From contig NZ_JAHKQF010000013.1 in assembly GCF_018860965.1 (NCBI RefSeq), forward strand, positions 157,721 to 221,720: DNA of 64,000 nucleotides. The letters run 5' to 3'. The position numbers and the translations under genes were made by a program. Shown here in pieces: positions 1 through 7,862 of this stretch. The stretch comes from Alteromonas sp. C1M14 (GTDB taxonomy: Bacteria; Pseudomonadota; Gammaproteobacteria; Enterobacterales; Alteromonadaceae). The notes under the pieces were generated by a model. The model saw only the letters and a list, made by a program, of their open reading frames with translations, did not search any database and was not told the DNA's origin. The stretch's first letter is position 1, and each line of letters starts with the position of its first letter.

Positions 1-831
1 AATAACGTTCACCCCATTAGGTTTGTTTTCAATTTTGCCCACCGTGGCGACCACATTGTGTTCTTGTGCCATCTGCTCTACCGCAAGGATCATTTCACTG
101 CTGGTGGCGAGAGCGTCTTGGCGCATGGTCATAGGGACAGTGCCAGCATGGCCTGCCATTCCTGTAACCGTTATTTCGAAACGACGGGCGCCGGCAATGG
201 CACTAACCACACCCACAGGCACCCGTTCTCGCTCTAACACTGGGCCCTGTTCTATGTGAAGTTCAAGATAACCCAGTACACGGCTATCAGTGATGGCTGC
301 TTTATCCACTTTTTCGTAGGACAAACCGAACTGCTGCATGGCGTCGGGTAAGCTCATGCCATTTTCGTCTTTCATCTTGGCCCATGCATCGGGCCATTGT
401 CCGGTCAGGGCTTTACTGCCTAATAAAGTGGAACCAAAACGGGTGCCTTCTTCATCGCCAAAGCCGACAATATCTAAATGAAAGGGTAAGGGCGTGCGAG
501 TCCCCTTTAATACATGAATTAATGATATAGGCGCAACAACACCTAACATGCCGTCGTATTTACCGCCGTTAGGTACCGTATCGAGGTGGCTTCCCATAAT
601 GAAACGAGGGGCATCGGGATCGAGACATTCATAGCGACCCCAAAGGTTACCCGCTTCATCTTGCCAGGTGATCATACCTGCATCACCCATCCAACCGGCC
701 ACTAAACGATTCGCTTGTTTATGTTCGGTAGTGAGGTAACGGCGATCCAAGTAATCCGGGTGCTGGCTAATATTGCCGAGTTCTTCAAGCCTTGCCATAA
801 CCAGTTGAGCAAGGGTATTGAAATCAATCAT
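1..831 (-). CDS. Allantoate amidohydrolase-like Zn hydrolase (partial, 3' end missing)
   Basis: The 277 visible codons belong to the hydantoinase/carbamoylase branch of the M20 metallopeptidase fold, which includes allantoate amidohydrolase. Metal-ligand motifs in order are GSHLDTV, KYDG, GDEEGTRF and LELHIEQGP, followed by the dimerisation-domain motif MAGHAGTVPM. Allantoate amidohydrolase converts allantoate to ureidoglycine, CO2 and ammonia in the cytoplasm. The ATG at 831 overlaps the end of the upstream aminotransferase gene by 8 nt, so the two are translationally coupled. The neighbour acts on ureidoglycine, which favours allantoate over N-carbamoyl amino acids or ureidoglycolate as substrate. 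The C-terminal third lies outside the window. The family call is firm; the substrate is inferred from context. Confidence 0.85.
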   Translation of the reverse strand, partial: MIDFNTLAQLVMARLEELGNISQHPDYLDRRYLTTEHKQANRLVAGWMGDAGMITWQDEAGNLWGRYECLDPDAPRFIMGSHLDTVPNGGKYDGMLGVVAPISLIHVLKGTRTPLPFHLDIVGFGDEEGTRFGSTLLGSKALTGQWPDAWAKMKDENGMSLPDAMQQFGLSYEKVDKAAITDSRVLGYLELHIEQGPVLERERVPVGVVSAIAGARRFEITVTGMAGHAGTVPMTMRQDALATSSEMILAVEQMAQEHNVVATVGKIENKPNGVNVI

Positions 832-2050
832 GAGTGTGCCCTGCATACACATCCATGGCCGCGTCTACGGCCTCGCCCTGAGGTAATGACATACCTGCTC
901 GGCGCAATGCGGTTTCTAAAGACTGCAGCGTATGGAGTACGGCATCCTGTCTGGCGTTATAGCCCATGGTACCGATACGCCAAATACGCCCTTTTAGGGG
1001 GCCGAAACTGGTGCCTATTTCAATATTGAACTGGTTCAACAGGCTTTGTCGTATGGCTTCGCCATCAACCTCATTAGGAATTTCCACGCCCACCACATTT
1101 GTCATTTTGTGATTTATATCGCCAAAAGGTGTTAATGACATGGCTTGTATACCTGCCAACATCGCATTACCCGCTAATTGATGGCGCTGAATAACCTGTT
1201 GCTGCCCTTCTTCTAGTAACGTAATGGCACACTCTCTGGCACAAAACAGCATAGAAGCGGCTTCGGTGTGGTGGTTTAGTCGTTCTTCTCCCCAGTAATC
1301 CATGATCATGGGTAAGTCGAAATAATTGGAACGGATCCGGCTTCCAGCAGCATCTTCGTGATGGGCGTCACGAATACCCGCTTCAACATGATGACGACGA
1401 CGTACCCGTTCAACGTATTTTTCGCTGAGGGTAACAGGGGCACTACCACTTGGTCCGCCAAGGCATTTTTGTAAGCCAACGGAAACCGCATCTAGCCCCC
1501 ATTTATCTGTTTCAAACGGGTTGCCGCCAATAGAAGCCGTGGCATCGGAATAAAACAACACATCGTGGCGTTGACATATTTCGCCCAAATCTTCCAGCGG
1601 TTGTAGCATGGTGGTAGAGGTATCGCCTTGCACGATAGCTAGCAACTTAGGGCGGACGTCTTTAATTGCCGCTTCGATTTGCTCGGGTTTGAATACTTCC
1701 CCCCATGGTACCTCTATGGTGTGTACTGCTGCGCCTGCCCGTTCAGCAATTTCTGCTAGCAGATGACCAAAGCGCCCAAATACCGGAACTAAAACTTTAT
1801 CTCCGGGCTCTATGCAAGAGACCAGTACGGCTTCGATACCCGCCCGAGAGGTACCATCGATAAGAAGAGTTTGTTTGTTCTGAGTATTAAATACCTTGCG
1901 ATAAAGGGCCATGACTTCGTTCATATAATCGGTCATCACCGGATCATACTGACCGACCAATTGTGTCGACATGGACTGGAGTACACGTGGATAGCAGTTT
2001 ATTGGGCCAGGGCCCATCAAAAGGCGAGGAGGAAGGGTCAAAGGTTTCAT
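824..2050 (-). CDS. pucG: (S)-ureidoglycine--glyoxylate aminotransferase-like (PucG), class V PLP enzyme
   Basis: This 408-aa fold-type I aminotransferase resembles alanine-glyoxylate aminotransferase. The PLP-binding lysine lies in VGLQKCLGGPSG near residue 195. The N-terminal motif GQYDP, with Gln34, matches PucG, where a Gln at this place is reported to help select ureidoglycine; AGT enzymes usually have His. The Asn of SNYFDLPM may match the second PucG specificity residue. Known reaction: ureidoglycine plus glyoxylate gives oxalurate plus glycine. It sits 8 nt after the TauE gene and overlaps the allantoate amidohydrolase gene, whose product would be its substrate. An alanine- or serine-glyoxylate aminotransferase is the alternative. 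Confidence 0.82.
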   Translation of the reverse strand: MKPLTLPPRLLMGPGPINCYPRVLQSMSTQLVGQYDPVMTDYMNEVMALYRKVFNTQNKQTLLIDGTSRAGIEAVLVSCIEPGDKVLVPVFGRFGHLLAEIAERAGAAVHTIEVPWGEVFKPEQIEAAIKDVRPKLLAIVQGDTSTTMLQPLEDLGEICQRHDVLFYSDATASIGGNPFETDKWGLDAVSVGLQKCLGGPSGSAPVTLSEKYVERVRRRHHVEAGIRDAHHEDAAGSRIRSNYFDLPMIMDYWGEERLNHHTEAASMLFCARECAITLLEEGQQQVIQRHQLAGNAMLAGIQAMSLTPFGDINHKMTNVVGVEIPNEVDGEAIRQSLLNQFNIEIGTSFGPLKGRIWRIGTMGYNARQDAVLHTLQSLETALRRAGMSLPQGEAVDAAMDVYAGHTHD

Positions 2051-2058
2051 GTAAATTC

Positions 2059-2877
2059 CTAGATAAGCGACTGCGCTAACATGCGCAAGCCGGTAATGAT
2101 GAGGACGACGGCAAATACCTTTTTAAGCATTGTGGCATTCAGTCGATTGGCGATTGAAGCGCCGATTGGCGCGAACAGTACCGTGAGCGGCACGATACAG
2201 ACAAATCCCAGTAAATTGACCAGACCGAAGGTGGCGTAGGGGGCGTCACTTGGACGCTGGCCAAGTAGCAACATGGTTAAAGCGGCGGGCAGGGAAATAA
2301 TAAGCCCCACAGCGGCCGCTGTGCCTACCGCCCGATGTGCCGGGTAGTTACAAAAGGTGAGGGTGGGCACGGTGAGTGTGCCACCGCCAATACCGACCAT
2401 GCTGCTGAAAAAACCAATACAAGTGGCCATAATGCCTTGCCCACCTTTGCTAGGTAAGGTTTCTGAAATGGCGCTTTTTTTACCTACCAGCATATTGATA
2501 GCCGATAACGTAGCGATAACACCGAACAAGAGGGTGAGCCATTTGCCTTCCACTTGTGTTACTAAATAACTGCCAATGAGTACACCGAGCAAAATAAACG
2601 GTGCCCAGTATTTTAATAGGGCAAAATCCACATTTCCTTTTTTGTTGTGGGCCAAAATGGAGCTCACTGAGGTAGGGACAATGGTGGCTAGCGAGGTGGC
2701 TGTGGCTACCACCATGGCGGTGTTAGCGCTGATCCCTAGAGCTTGAAACAGGAAAAAGAGCACAGGAACGATAACAATACCTCCACCTACGCCCAGCAAC
2801 CCAGCTAAAATACCGGCAAACACGCCGGTTCCCATCATGGCCAAAATAATGCCAATGTTTTCTGCAATAAAAGTCAT
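2059..2877 (-). CDS. TauE/SafE family inner-membrane permease
   Basis: A 272-aa polytopic membrane protein with about eight hydrophobic segments and the two glycine-rich repeats of the TauE/SafE family: GLLGVGGGIVIVP near residue 25 and SMVGIGGGTLTVP near residue 160. Family members export sulfite, sulfoacetate or other small organic anions. Its ATG shares bases with the stop codon of the HpxW-like gene, so it is coupled within the ureide operon. Its substrate cannot be read from the sequence. The position suggests a pathway anion such as oxalate, oxamate or oxalurate, but that is inference from context only. Confidence 0.85.
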   Translation of the reverse strand: MTFIAENIGIILAMMGTGVFAGILAGLLGVGGGIVIVPVLFFLFQALGISANTAMVVATATSLATIVPTSVSSILAHNKKGNVDFALLKYWAPFILLGVLIGSYLVTQVEGKWLTLLFGVIATLSAINMLVGKKSAISETLPSKGGQGIMATCIGFFSSMVGIGGGTLTVPTLTFCNYPAHRAVGTAAAVGLIISLPAALTMLLLGQRPSDAPYATFGLVNLLGFVCIVPLTVLFAPIGASIANRLNATMLKKVFAVVLIITGLRMLAQSLI

Positions 2878-4478
2878 TATTTTTCCACTCCTGTTATGCC
2901 GTCGGTGGAATAGCCGACAATGGCTTTGCCGTCACTTCTTGGATCGGTTGCTGCGCTTACCTCACCGTTTGCGCTGATCACAGCACCGGCATGCCCCATC
3001 AATTCGTTACAGGCCTCTACCACCACCAAATCATGACCTTTTTGCGCAAGACCAGCACCTACATAATCGTGCAGATCCCGTTCAACTTTGAGGTTATGAC
3101 TGACGTCTCCCCATGTGCGGCCAAGTAACCATCTTCCCAAAGCAATGGATTTATCCAGCGGTTGTTGGTGATAGACATGACGGGCGAAGAGCGCCGCTTG
3201 AGTTTGTGGTTGCCCTTCGCCGCCCATGGTGCCGTAGCTGATGCGTCTACCATCGTGCAATTCTGCGAATGCAGGGTTGAGTGTATGAAACGGCGTGAGC
3301 CCAGGTTGCAGGTATTGATTACTCGATGCATCCAGTGAAAAGGACGTGCCGCGGTTATTCCACACGATGCCGGTGGAAGGGCTGACGATACCGCTGCCAA
3401 ATTCCCAGTACAGCGACTGAATGTAACTCACCATTCTACCTTCTGCATCACAGGCACCCATCCATATGGTGTCGCCGTGTGCCGCTGGCTGAGGCCAAGG
3501 CATGGCTTGTTGAAGATCAACCGCCTTCGCCATTTCTGCTAAACTGCTGTCGGTTAACAGTTGTCGCAGATCGGTTTGTATTCGACTGGGATCGGTGACA
3601 AAACGATTACGTTTTAAAAATGCCTGTTTAGTGCATTCAATTAACAGGTGCACCATGTCGGTATCGCTACTTCCTTGTTGCCACACTTTGTCGTAAAGGG
3701 CCAAAATAAGTAACGAAGCAATGCCCTGAGTGGGCGCAGGTAAATTATATAGCGTGCCTTTGCTGGTCGTTACCGATAAGGGCGTAACAATTTTCGCCTG
3801 ATAATCGCTAAAATCTTGACCACAAATCGGTGAGCCGGCTGCAGCTAAATCGGCGGCAAGCTTGTCGGCGGTCTCGCCTAAATAAAAATCTTCTAATCCA
3901 GCATTGGCTAGATGTTTTAACGTTGCCGCTAATGCGGGAAGTTTGACAACTTTGCCTTTTTTCAGTGGTTTTTCTTTAATTAAAAACTGCTCGAAACCTG
4001 GGCCGCTGTGTAGATCATCGAAAGTCTTAAAACTGGCGTCGCTTAAACTTTGGGTGACTTCTATGCCCCAATTGGCTTGATTAATTGCCGTATCTAGCAA
4101 GGTCGTTAAAGGAAGAGACTTTTGCCATGAGTCACTGATTTTTAGCGCTTCTATCCATCCGGAGACCGCACCTGCCATGGTAAGCGCCGCTTTACCGCCG
4201 CGGCTAGGAATGGCATCGTCATTGGCATAGAAATCCGGTGTGGCGTTTTTTCCTGCTACTCCGGCAGCATCAATTCCCACCGGCGCTTTTCCTGGTTCAC
4301 TGATGAGCCAAAATCCATCGCCACCTAATCCATTCATATGGGGGTATTCCACGGCAATGGACGCAGCGGCGGCTACCATAGCTTCGATGGCTGTGCCCCC
4401 TTTTTCTAAGATGGCATTACCCACTTGGGAGGCGGCGTAATGGGGGGCGGTAAAACCAATCATATTGTTTTTTTTCAT
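2877..4478 (-). CDS. hpxW: Oxamate amidohydrolase-like gamma-glutamyltransferase family protein (HpxW-like)
   Basis: A 533-aa Ntn hydrolase of the gamma-glutamyltranspeptidase superfamily. The N-terminal half has the GGT signature NGLGGDGFWLI near residue 50. The probable self-processing site is the Thr in HGDTIWMGACD near residue 335, and a downstream TMGGEGQPQTQAA motif follows. No signal peptide is present, unlike periplasmic GGTs, so it is cytosolic. Klebsiella HpxW of this family hydrolyses oxamate to oxalate and ammonia at the end of urate breakdown. The ureidoglycine aminotransferase and allantoate amidohydrolase in the same operon support that role. Its start overlaps the amidase stop by 4 nt. 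A generic GGT is less likely given location and context. Confidence 0.78.
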   Translation of the reverse strand: MKKNNMIGFTAPHYAASQVGNAILEKGGTAIEAMVAAAASIAVEYPHMNGLGGDGFWLISEPGKAPVGIDAAGVAGKNATPDFYANDDAIPSRGGKAALTMAGAVSGWIEALKISDSWQKSLPLTTLLDTAINQANWGIEVTQSLSDASFKTFDDLHSGPGFEQFLIKEKPLKKGKVVKLPALAATLKHLANAGLEDFYLGETADKLAADLAAAGSPICGQDFSDYQAKIVTPLSVTTSKGTLYNLPAPTQGIASLLILALYDKVWQQGSSDTDMVHLLIECTKQAFLKRNRFVTDPSRIQTDLRQLLTDSSLAEMAKAVDLQQAMPWPQPAAHGDTIWMGACDAEGRMVSYIQSLYWEFGSGIVSPSTGIVWNNRGTSFSLDASSNQYLQPGLTPFHTLNPAFAELHDGRRISYGTMGGEGQPQTQAALFARHVYHQQPLDKSIALGRWLLGRTWGDVSHNLKVERDLHDYVGAGLAQKGHDLVVVEACNELMGHAGAVISANGEVSAATDPRSDGKAIVGYSTDGITGVEK

Positions 4479-5638
4479 TGATTAGGTGTTCCTAAATATT
4501 GGGCCGTGTGCAGTAACAAGCGGTCACTCCCTTTCGGGCCTATGAGAGAAATGCCACAAGGTGCACCGTGCAACAAATGTGTTGGCAAGTGTAATTGAGG
4601 ACAGCCGCTTAGTCCGGCTAGTGCCGTCAAAGACAGCAAGCGGTTGCGATAATCTGCTAAATCCTCTGCGGGTGTGGATATTAGCGGGCTGATGCCTGGT
4701 GTTGTGGGTATAACGAGAATTTTGTCGCCGACTAAGGTTGAAAACCATTGAACAAATTGTTCACGTTGTTTTTGGGCCACGTGAATTTGCGCATCGGTGT
4801 AGGTGGCACAGTCGTGTAAGCGCTGGGCGATATCCGGAGCGATGTGAGGGTCAGCAGAACGGATCCATTGTCCGTGCTGTTGCCATATTTCAGCGCCCTG
4901 CAAAATCCGAAACGTGGCATTTAATTGCCATGTATTTGTATCAATAGAGATGGGGCTGACAAACGCCACCTGGGGAGATGTCTGCCACAAATTCAGGTGA
5001 TGACCTAGTCCTTCGGCATGGGCGGCTTCATCGATTAGATTATTTACCACGCACAAGGGGAGCGACCTTGGCATTTCACTGTCAGGCAATAAGCAGTCCA
5101 TCACGTTATGTAAGGTAGTGAGATCCCGAGTTAATGCGCCAATGGTGTCGAAAGACGGCGCTAATGGCACCATATTGTCAGTGCTAATAAGACCATGGGT
5201 TGGTCGCAGACCATATAATCCCTGATAACTCGCAGGAACTCGAATGGAACCGCCGGTATCGGTACCCAACCCGATGTCGGCTAGCCCCATTGATACAGCA
5301 ACTGCCGAGCCTGAACTAGAGCCCCCAGGTAACCGTTGAAGTGCTCGGGGGTTTTGTGGCATGCCGTAATGAATATTTTGCCCATTTAAACTATAAGCGA
5401 TTTCATCGGTGATGGTCTTACCCACAAAACTTGCCCCATTATCTAAAAGAGCCGTGACCACTGACGACGTCTGCTGGGGCGTAGGATGGCTTGATAACCA
5501 ATCTGGGTTGCCCGCAGATGTGGGGAGACCAGCAATGTGAAAGAGGTCTTTCACTGCCAAGCGTAAGCCGCTGAGCGGCAAATTTGGTGACTCAGCAGGA
5601 TAGTTATCCAGCCAGTCAGGCTTTATGGGTAAAGCCAT
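4475..5638 (-). CDS. Amidase signature family hydrolase
   Basis: This serine amidase has the Ser-cisSer-Lys triad: Lys in LRLAVKDLFH, the loop GGSSSGSAVAVSMG, and the nucleophile in GTDTGGSIRVPAS. Within a ureide operon it is the obvious candidate for a carbamoyl/amide step such as oxalurate hydrolysis, comparable with HpxY/AtzE-type proteins of Klebsiella hpx clusters, though it is short (387 aa). An ATG at 5710 in the same frame lies inside a palindromic operator, upstream of the expected transcript start, with no ribosome site. I therefore use the ATG at 5638; a GTG at 5662 with a weak GAAAG ahead is possible. It is the first gene of the operon. Family is sure, substrate is not. Confidence 0.8.
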   Translation of the reverse strand: MALPIKPDWLDNYPAESPNLPLSGLRLAVKDLFHIAGLPTSAGNPDWLSSHPTPQQTSSVVTALLDNGASFVGKTITDEIAYSLNGQNIHYGMPQNPRALQRLPGGSSSGSAVAVSMGLADIGLGTDTGGSIRVPASYQGLYGLRPTHGLISTDNMVPLAPSFDTIGALTRDLTTLHNVMDCLLPDSEMPRSLPLCVVNNLIDEAAHAEGLGHHLNLWQTSPQVAFVSPISIDTNTWQLNATFRILQGAEIWQQHGQWIRSADPHIAPDIAQRLHDCATYTDAQIHVAQKQREQFVQWFSTLVGDKILVIPTTPGISPLISTPAEDLADYRNRLLSLTALAGLSGCPQLHLPTHLLHGAPCGISLIGPKGSDRLLLHTAQYLGTPNQ

Positions 5639-5686
5639 AAACGGGTTATTTGTGGTATTCACAATAGGGAACTTTCGAGATGAAGT

Positions 5687-5716
5687 ATCTTCATGAAACA
5701 ATTGTTTCATGAAGAT
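5687..5716. promoter_or_regulatory. Perfect 30-bp palindromic operator of the ureide operon
   Basis: The arm ATCTTCATGAAACAA is followed directly by its exact reverse complement, giving a 30-bp palindrome with no mismatch and an AATT centre. It covers the spacer and -10 of the predicted operon promoter, where a bound dimer would block RNA polymerase. The RpiR-family regulator at 6964-7782 is the most likely ligand-controlled binder; that link is inferred. Confidence 0.75.
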
Positions 5717-5721
5717 GTCAA
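5693..5721 (-). promoter_or_regulatory. Sigma-70 promoter of the ureide operon
   Basis: Reading the minus strand, a perfect -35 TTGACA (5716-5721) is followed after 17 bp by TTTCAT (5693-5698), four of six matches to the -10 consensus. Transcription would begin near 5686, leaving about 48 nt of leader before the ATG at 5638. The spacer and -10 coincide with the palindrome. Confidence 0.6.
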
Positions 5722-5844
5722 GTGAAACGGTTAATTTAGTAGCAGCTTAACGTCTTATAATACCGAGCATTTATGTTATGAATTTGTGAACAAATGACCA
5801 AGTGCAGTAGGGTGGTTTTTTCATCAACGAGTTGGAGTAACGTG

Positions 5845-6240
5845 ATGCCATTACGTAAAGGGTTTAGAACGCTGCTTGAAGAAGCAGAAAAGCGGGTGAC
5901 TGCATTATCGCCGCTTTTAGCCAATGATTCGGTATACGATGCTAACGTTGTTTTAATCGATTTACGGGATATTCGAGAACTCGAAAGAGAAGGCATGATC
6001 CCCGGCGCGGTCCATGCCCCTAGAGGTATGCTTGAATTTTGGGTTGACCCTGAAAGCCCTTATTTTAAGCCAGTGTTTGGTGGGGGCAAACGCTTCGTCC
6101 TCTATTGCCAATCTGGTTGGCGCTCAGCCTTAGCCACTGTTACCTTGATGGATATGGGCTTTGATGATGTTGTACATGTAGAAGGAGGGTTTAATGCGTG
6201 GAAAAAAGCGGGGTTGCCGGTAGAACCTCACCACCGCTAA
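5845..6240 (+). CDS. Rhodanese-like domain protein
   Basis: A 131-aa single rhodanese domain with the active-site loop CQSGWRS, catalytic Cys88, preceded by the fold motifs VVLIDLRDIRELE and IPGAVHAPRG. Such proteins carry a persulfide on the cysteine for sulfur transfer; the acceptor is unknown. I chose the ATG at 5845 because GGAG lies 7 nt ahead; an upstream in-frame ATG at 5794 lacks one. A TATAAT at 5756-5761 may be its -10, with no convincing -35. It is divergent from the ureide operon, so its promoter region is shared with the operator, and convergent with the DUF924 gene. No signal peptide, so cytosolic. Confidence 0.88.
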   Translation: MPLRKGFRTLLEEAEKRVTALSPLLANDSVYDANVVLIDLRDIRELEREGMIPGAVHAPRGMLEFWVDPESPYFKPVFGGGKRFVLYCQSGWRSALATVTLMDMGFDDVVHVEGGFNAWKKAGLPVEPHHR

Positions 6241-6249
6241 TTCACTCCA

Positions 6250-6810
6250 TTAGCGATTGCCAAGCTCTCGTAAATAACGTTCTTCATCTTCGCTGGAGAC
6301 CCGTCCGAGGGCTTCATTGCGGGTAGGGTAACGGCCAAAGCGTAACAGGATATCCCGATGCTCTATCTCATGACGAAATTGGGTTTCCAGTCCGTTGACG
6401 TTAAACAACTCCAGTGCCGTATCGTGAATAACCAACGACTCTGAATGCATAAAAGGCATAAAGAGAAATGCCTTTTGGGTATTGGTTAATGCGCGGTCAA
6501 CTTCCAATCTGAGGGCTTCTTGGGCAAGGGCCAAGGCCATATTGTCACAAGCAAAGGCACGCATGTCATTGCGATAAATATTTCGTGAAAACTGATCAAG
6601 CACAATGATTTCAGCTAAGCGGCCTTCGGGGGTAACACGCCAAGGCCACAATTCAGACTGGGCCGCAGCGGCATGGGTTTTGTTAAAACGTGATCGAATT
6701 AGGTTATCGACGCCATCATCAGCTTTAAACCATTGTTCTGCATCCAATTCTGCAAACCAGAATGCCAGTACACTTGATGCCTCTTCAAGAGGTATAATTT
6801 CTTGTTGCAT
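6250..6810 (-). CDS. DUF924 family protein
   Basis: A 186-aa soluble protein matching the DUF924 pattern: VLAFWFAELDAEQWFK near the N-terminus, then IIVLDQFSRNIYRNDMRAFACD and FLFMPFMHSESL. The family is common in proteobacteria, predicted to be all-helical with a TPR-like fold, and has no established role. The start at 6810 has GGAG 4-5 nt upstream; a longer frame reaching 6876 has no ribosome site. It lies downstream of the rpiR gene on the same strand with 153 nt between, so co-transcription is possible but not compelled. Confidence 0.85.
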   Translation of the reverse strand: MQQEIIPLEEASSVLAFWFAELDAEQWFKADDGVDNLIRSRFNKTHAAAAQSELWPWRVTPEGRLAEIIVLDQFSRNIYRNDMRAFACDNMALALAQEALRLEVDRALTNTQKAFLFMPFMHSESLVIHDTALELFNVNGLETQFRHEIEHRDILLRFGRYPTRNEALGRVSSEDEERYLRELGNR

Positions 6811-6963
6811 AACGCTCCTGTAAATCACTTCTTGTTGCCATGCATGCCGGTAAAAGAAGGAAAGCAAGCTTACCATACTGGCATAAAGGTCAAAAAGTAA
6901 TCAATAAGTATGACTGTTTTATTTTCAGTTTATTGTCATTAGATGTAAGACATTAAGGGCAAG

Positions 6964-7782
6964 CTAAGGTTCCAGCTCTCCCAAATCGTCGTACATTTTT
7001 GAAATATAGGCAGCACGGTTGGCCGCTTTATCTCCGAGCCTTTCAAATACTTTATTGGCGAGAAAAGAGATCAGACTCATAGGAGCCGCGTAGCTGTCGA
7101 AGGCGAGGGTTTGGCCTGGATGACAAACTAATAAGTGATCCACTTTTTGATTGTATATTTGCCCGGTAGGGTCGGTAATAAGGATGGTTGTGTGATTTTG
7201 CAATACATTGATAATACGTTTAAATAGTTTGGTACGGCGTCTAAAGCCGAGTAACACCACCACTTCGTTCGAAGGGATATCTACCAGATCTTCCCCTAAT
7301 GTTTGACCGGGCTGTGGTAACAGCCTTACCGTACTTCTGACTTGTTTCAATTGTTGGCGAAAGTGAAGCGCTAGGGGGTACGCATTGCGATAGCCTATGA
7401 GGGTGATCCTTTCTGAATGTGCAAGTAAATCAACCACATCGCTAACAGCAGACGTTTTTAACCCTTCATAAGTTAGCGACATATTCCGCAGTTCTTTTTG
7501 AAAGTGGTTTACTTCTTCATCATCTAAGGAAACCGGCAAGCCTTTTTCTCGCATGGCCAAAATCGTGTCTTTGGCATCTTGATGGGAGGTAAACCCCAAT
7601 TGGCGAAAAAAACGACTGACGGTGGCTTTAGACGTTTGGGTGGTTTTGGCGATTTCTGCGGTGGTTTTACTGACAATCGCAATAGGGTGTTGTTGCAGAT
7701 AGTTGGCAATCTGGCGTGCTGAGGGCGGCAATGACGGATAGTGCTGCTCTATTAACCCCAATAAATCATTACGCATAGCCAT
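6964..7782 (-). CDS. MurR/RpiR family transcriptional regulator (HTH plus SIS domain)
   Basis: A 272-aa repressor-type protein. Residues 1-80 form the RpiR helix-turn-helix (PPSARQIANYLQQHP, then TTQTSKATVSRFFRQLGF). The C-terminal SIS domain, which in this family binds sugar phosphates or other small ligands, starts near residue 105 (SERITLIGYRNAYPLA, PSNEVVVLLGFRR). I use the ATG at 7782, which has AAGAG 8 nt upstream; a TTG at 7812 extends the frame. RpiR regulators occur in some ureide and purine clusters, so this is the best candidate to bind the palindrome in front of the ureide operon. The regulatory link is inferred. Confidence 0.88.
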   Translation of the reverse strand: MAMRNDLLGLIEQHYPSLPPSARQIANYLQQHPIAIVSKTTAEIAKTTQTSKATVSRFFRQLGFTSHQDAKDTILAMREKGLPVSLDDEEVNHFQKELRNMSLTYEGLKTSAVSDVVDLLAHSERITLIGYRNAYPLALHFRQQLKQVRSTVRLLPQPGQTLGEDLVDIPSNEVVVLLGFRRRTKLFKRIINVLQNHTTILITDPTGQIYNQKVDHLLVCHPGQTLAFDSYAAPMSLISFLANKVFERLGDKAANRAAYISKMYDDLGELEP

Positions 7783-7862
7783 ATCAGATACTCTTAAAAT
7801 GTTCTGTACCAAAGGTAAAGGAATTCTGCCTGTCTGCCAACTATCCGGCAGGAAAACCTCGA

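Noticed and set aside
5638..5710. ATG at 5710 as start of the amidase gene
   Set aside because: It lies within the operator palindrome and upstream of the expected transcript start, has no ribosome site, and adds a non-family N-terminus.
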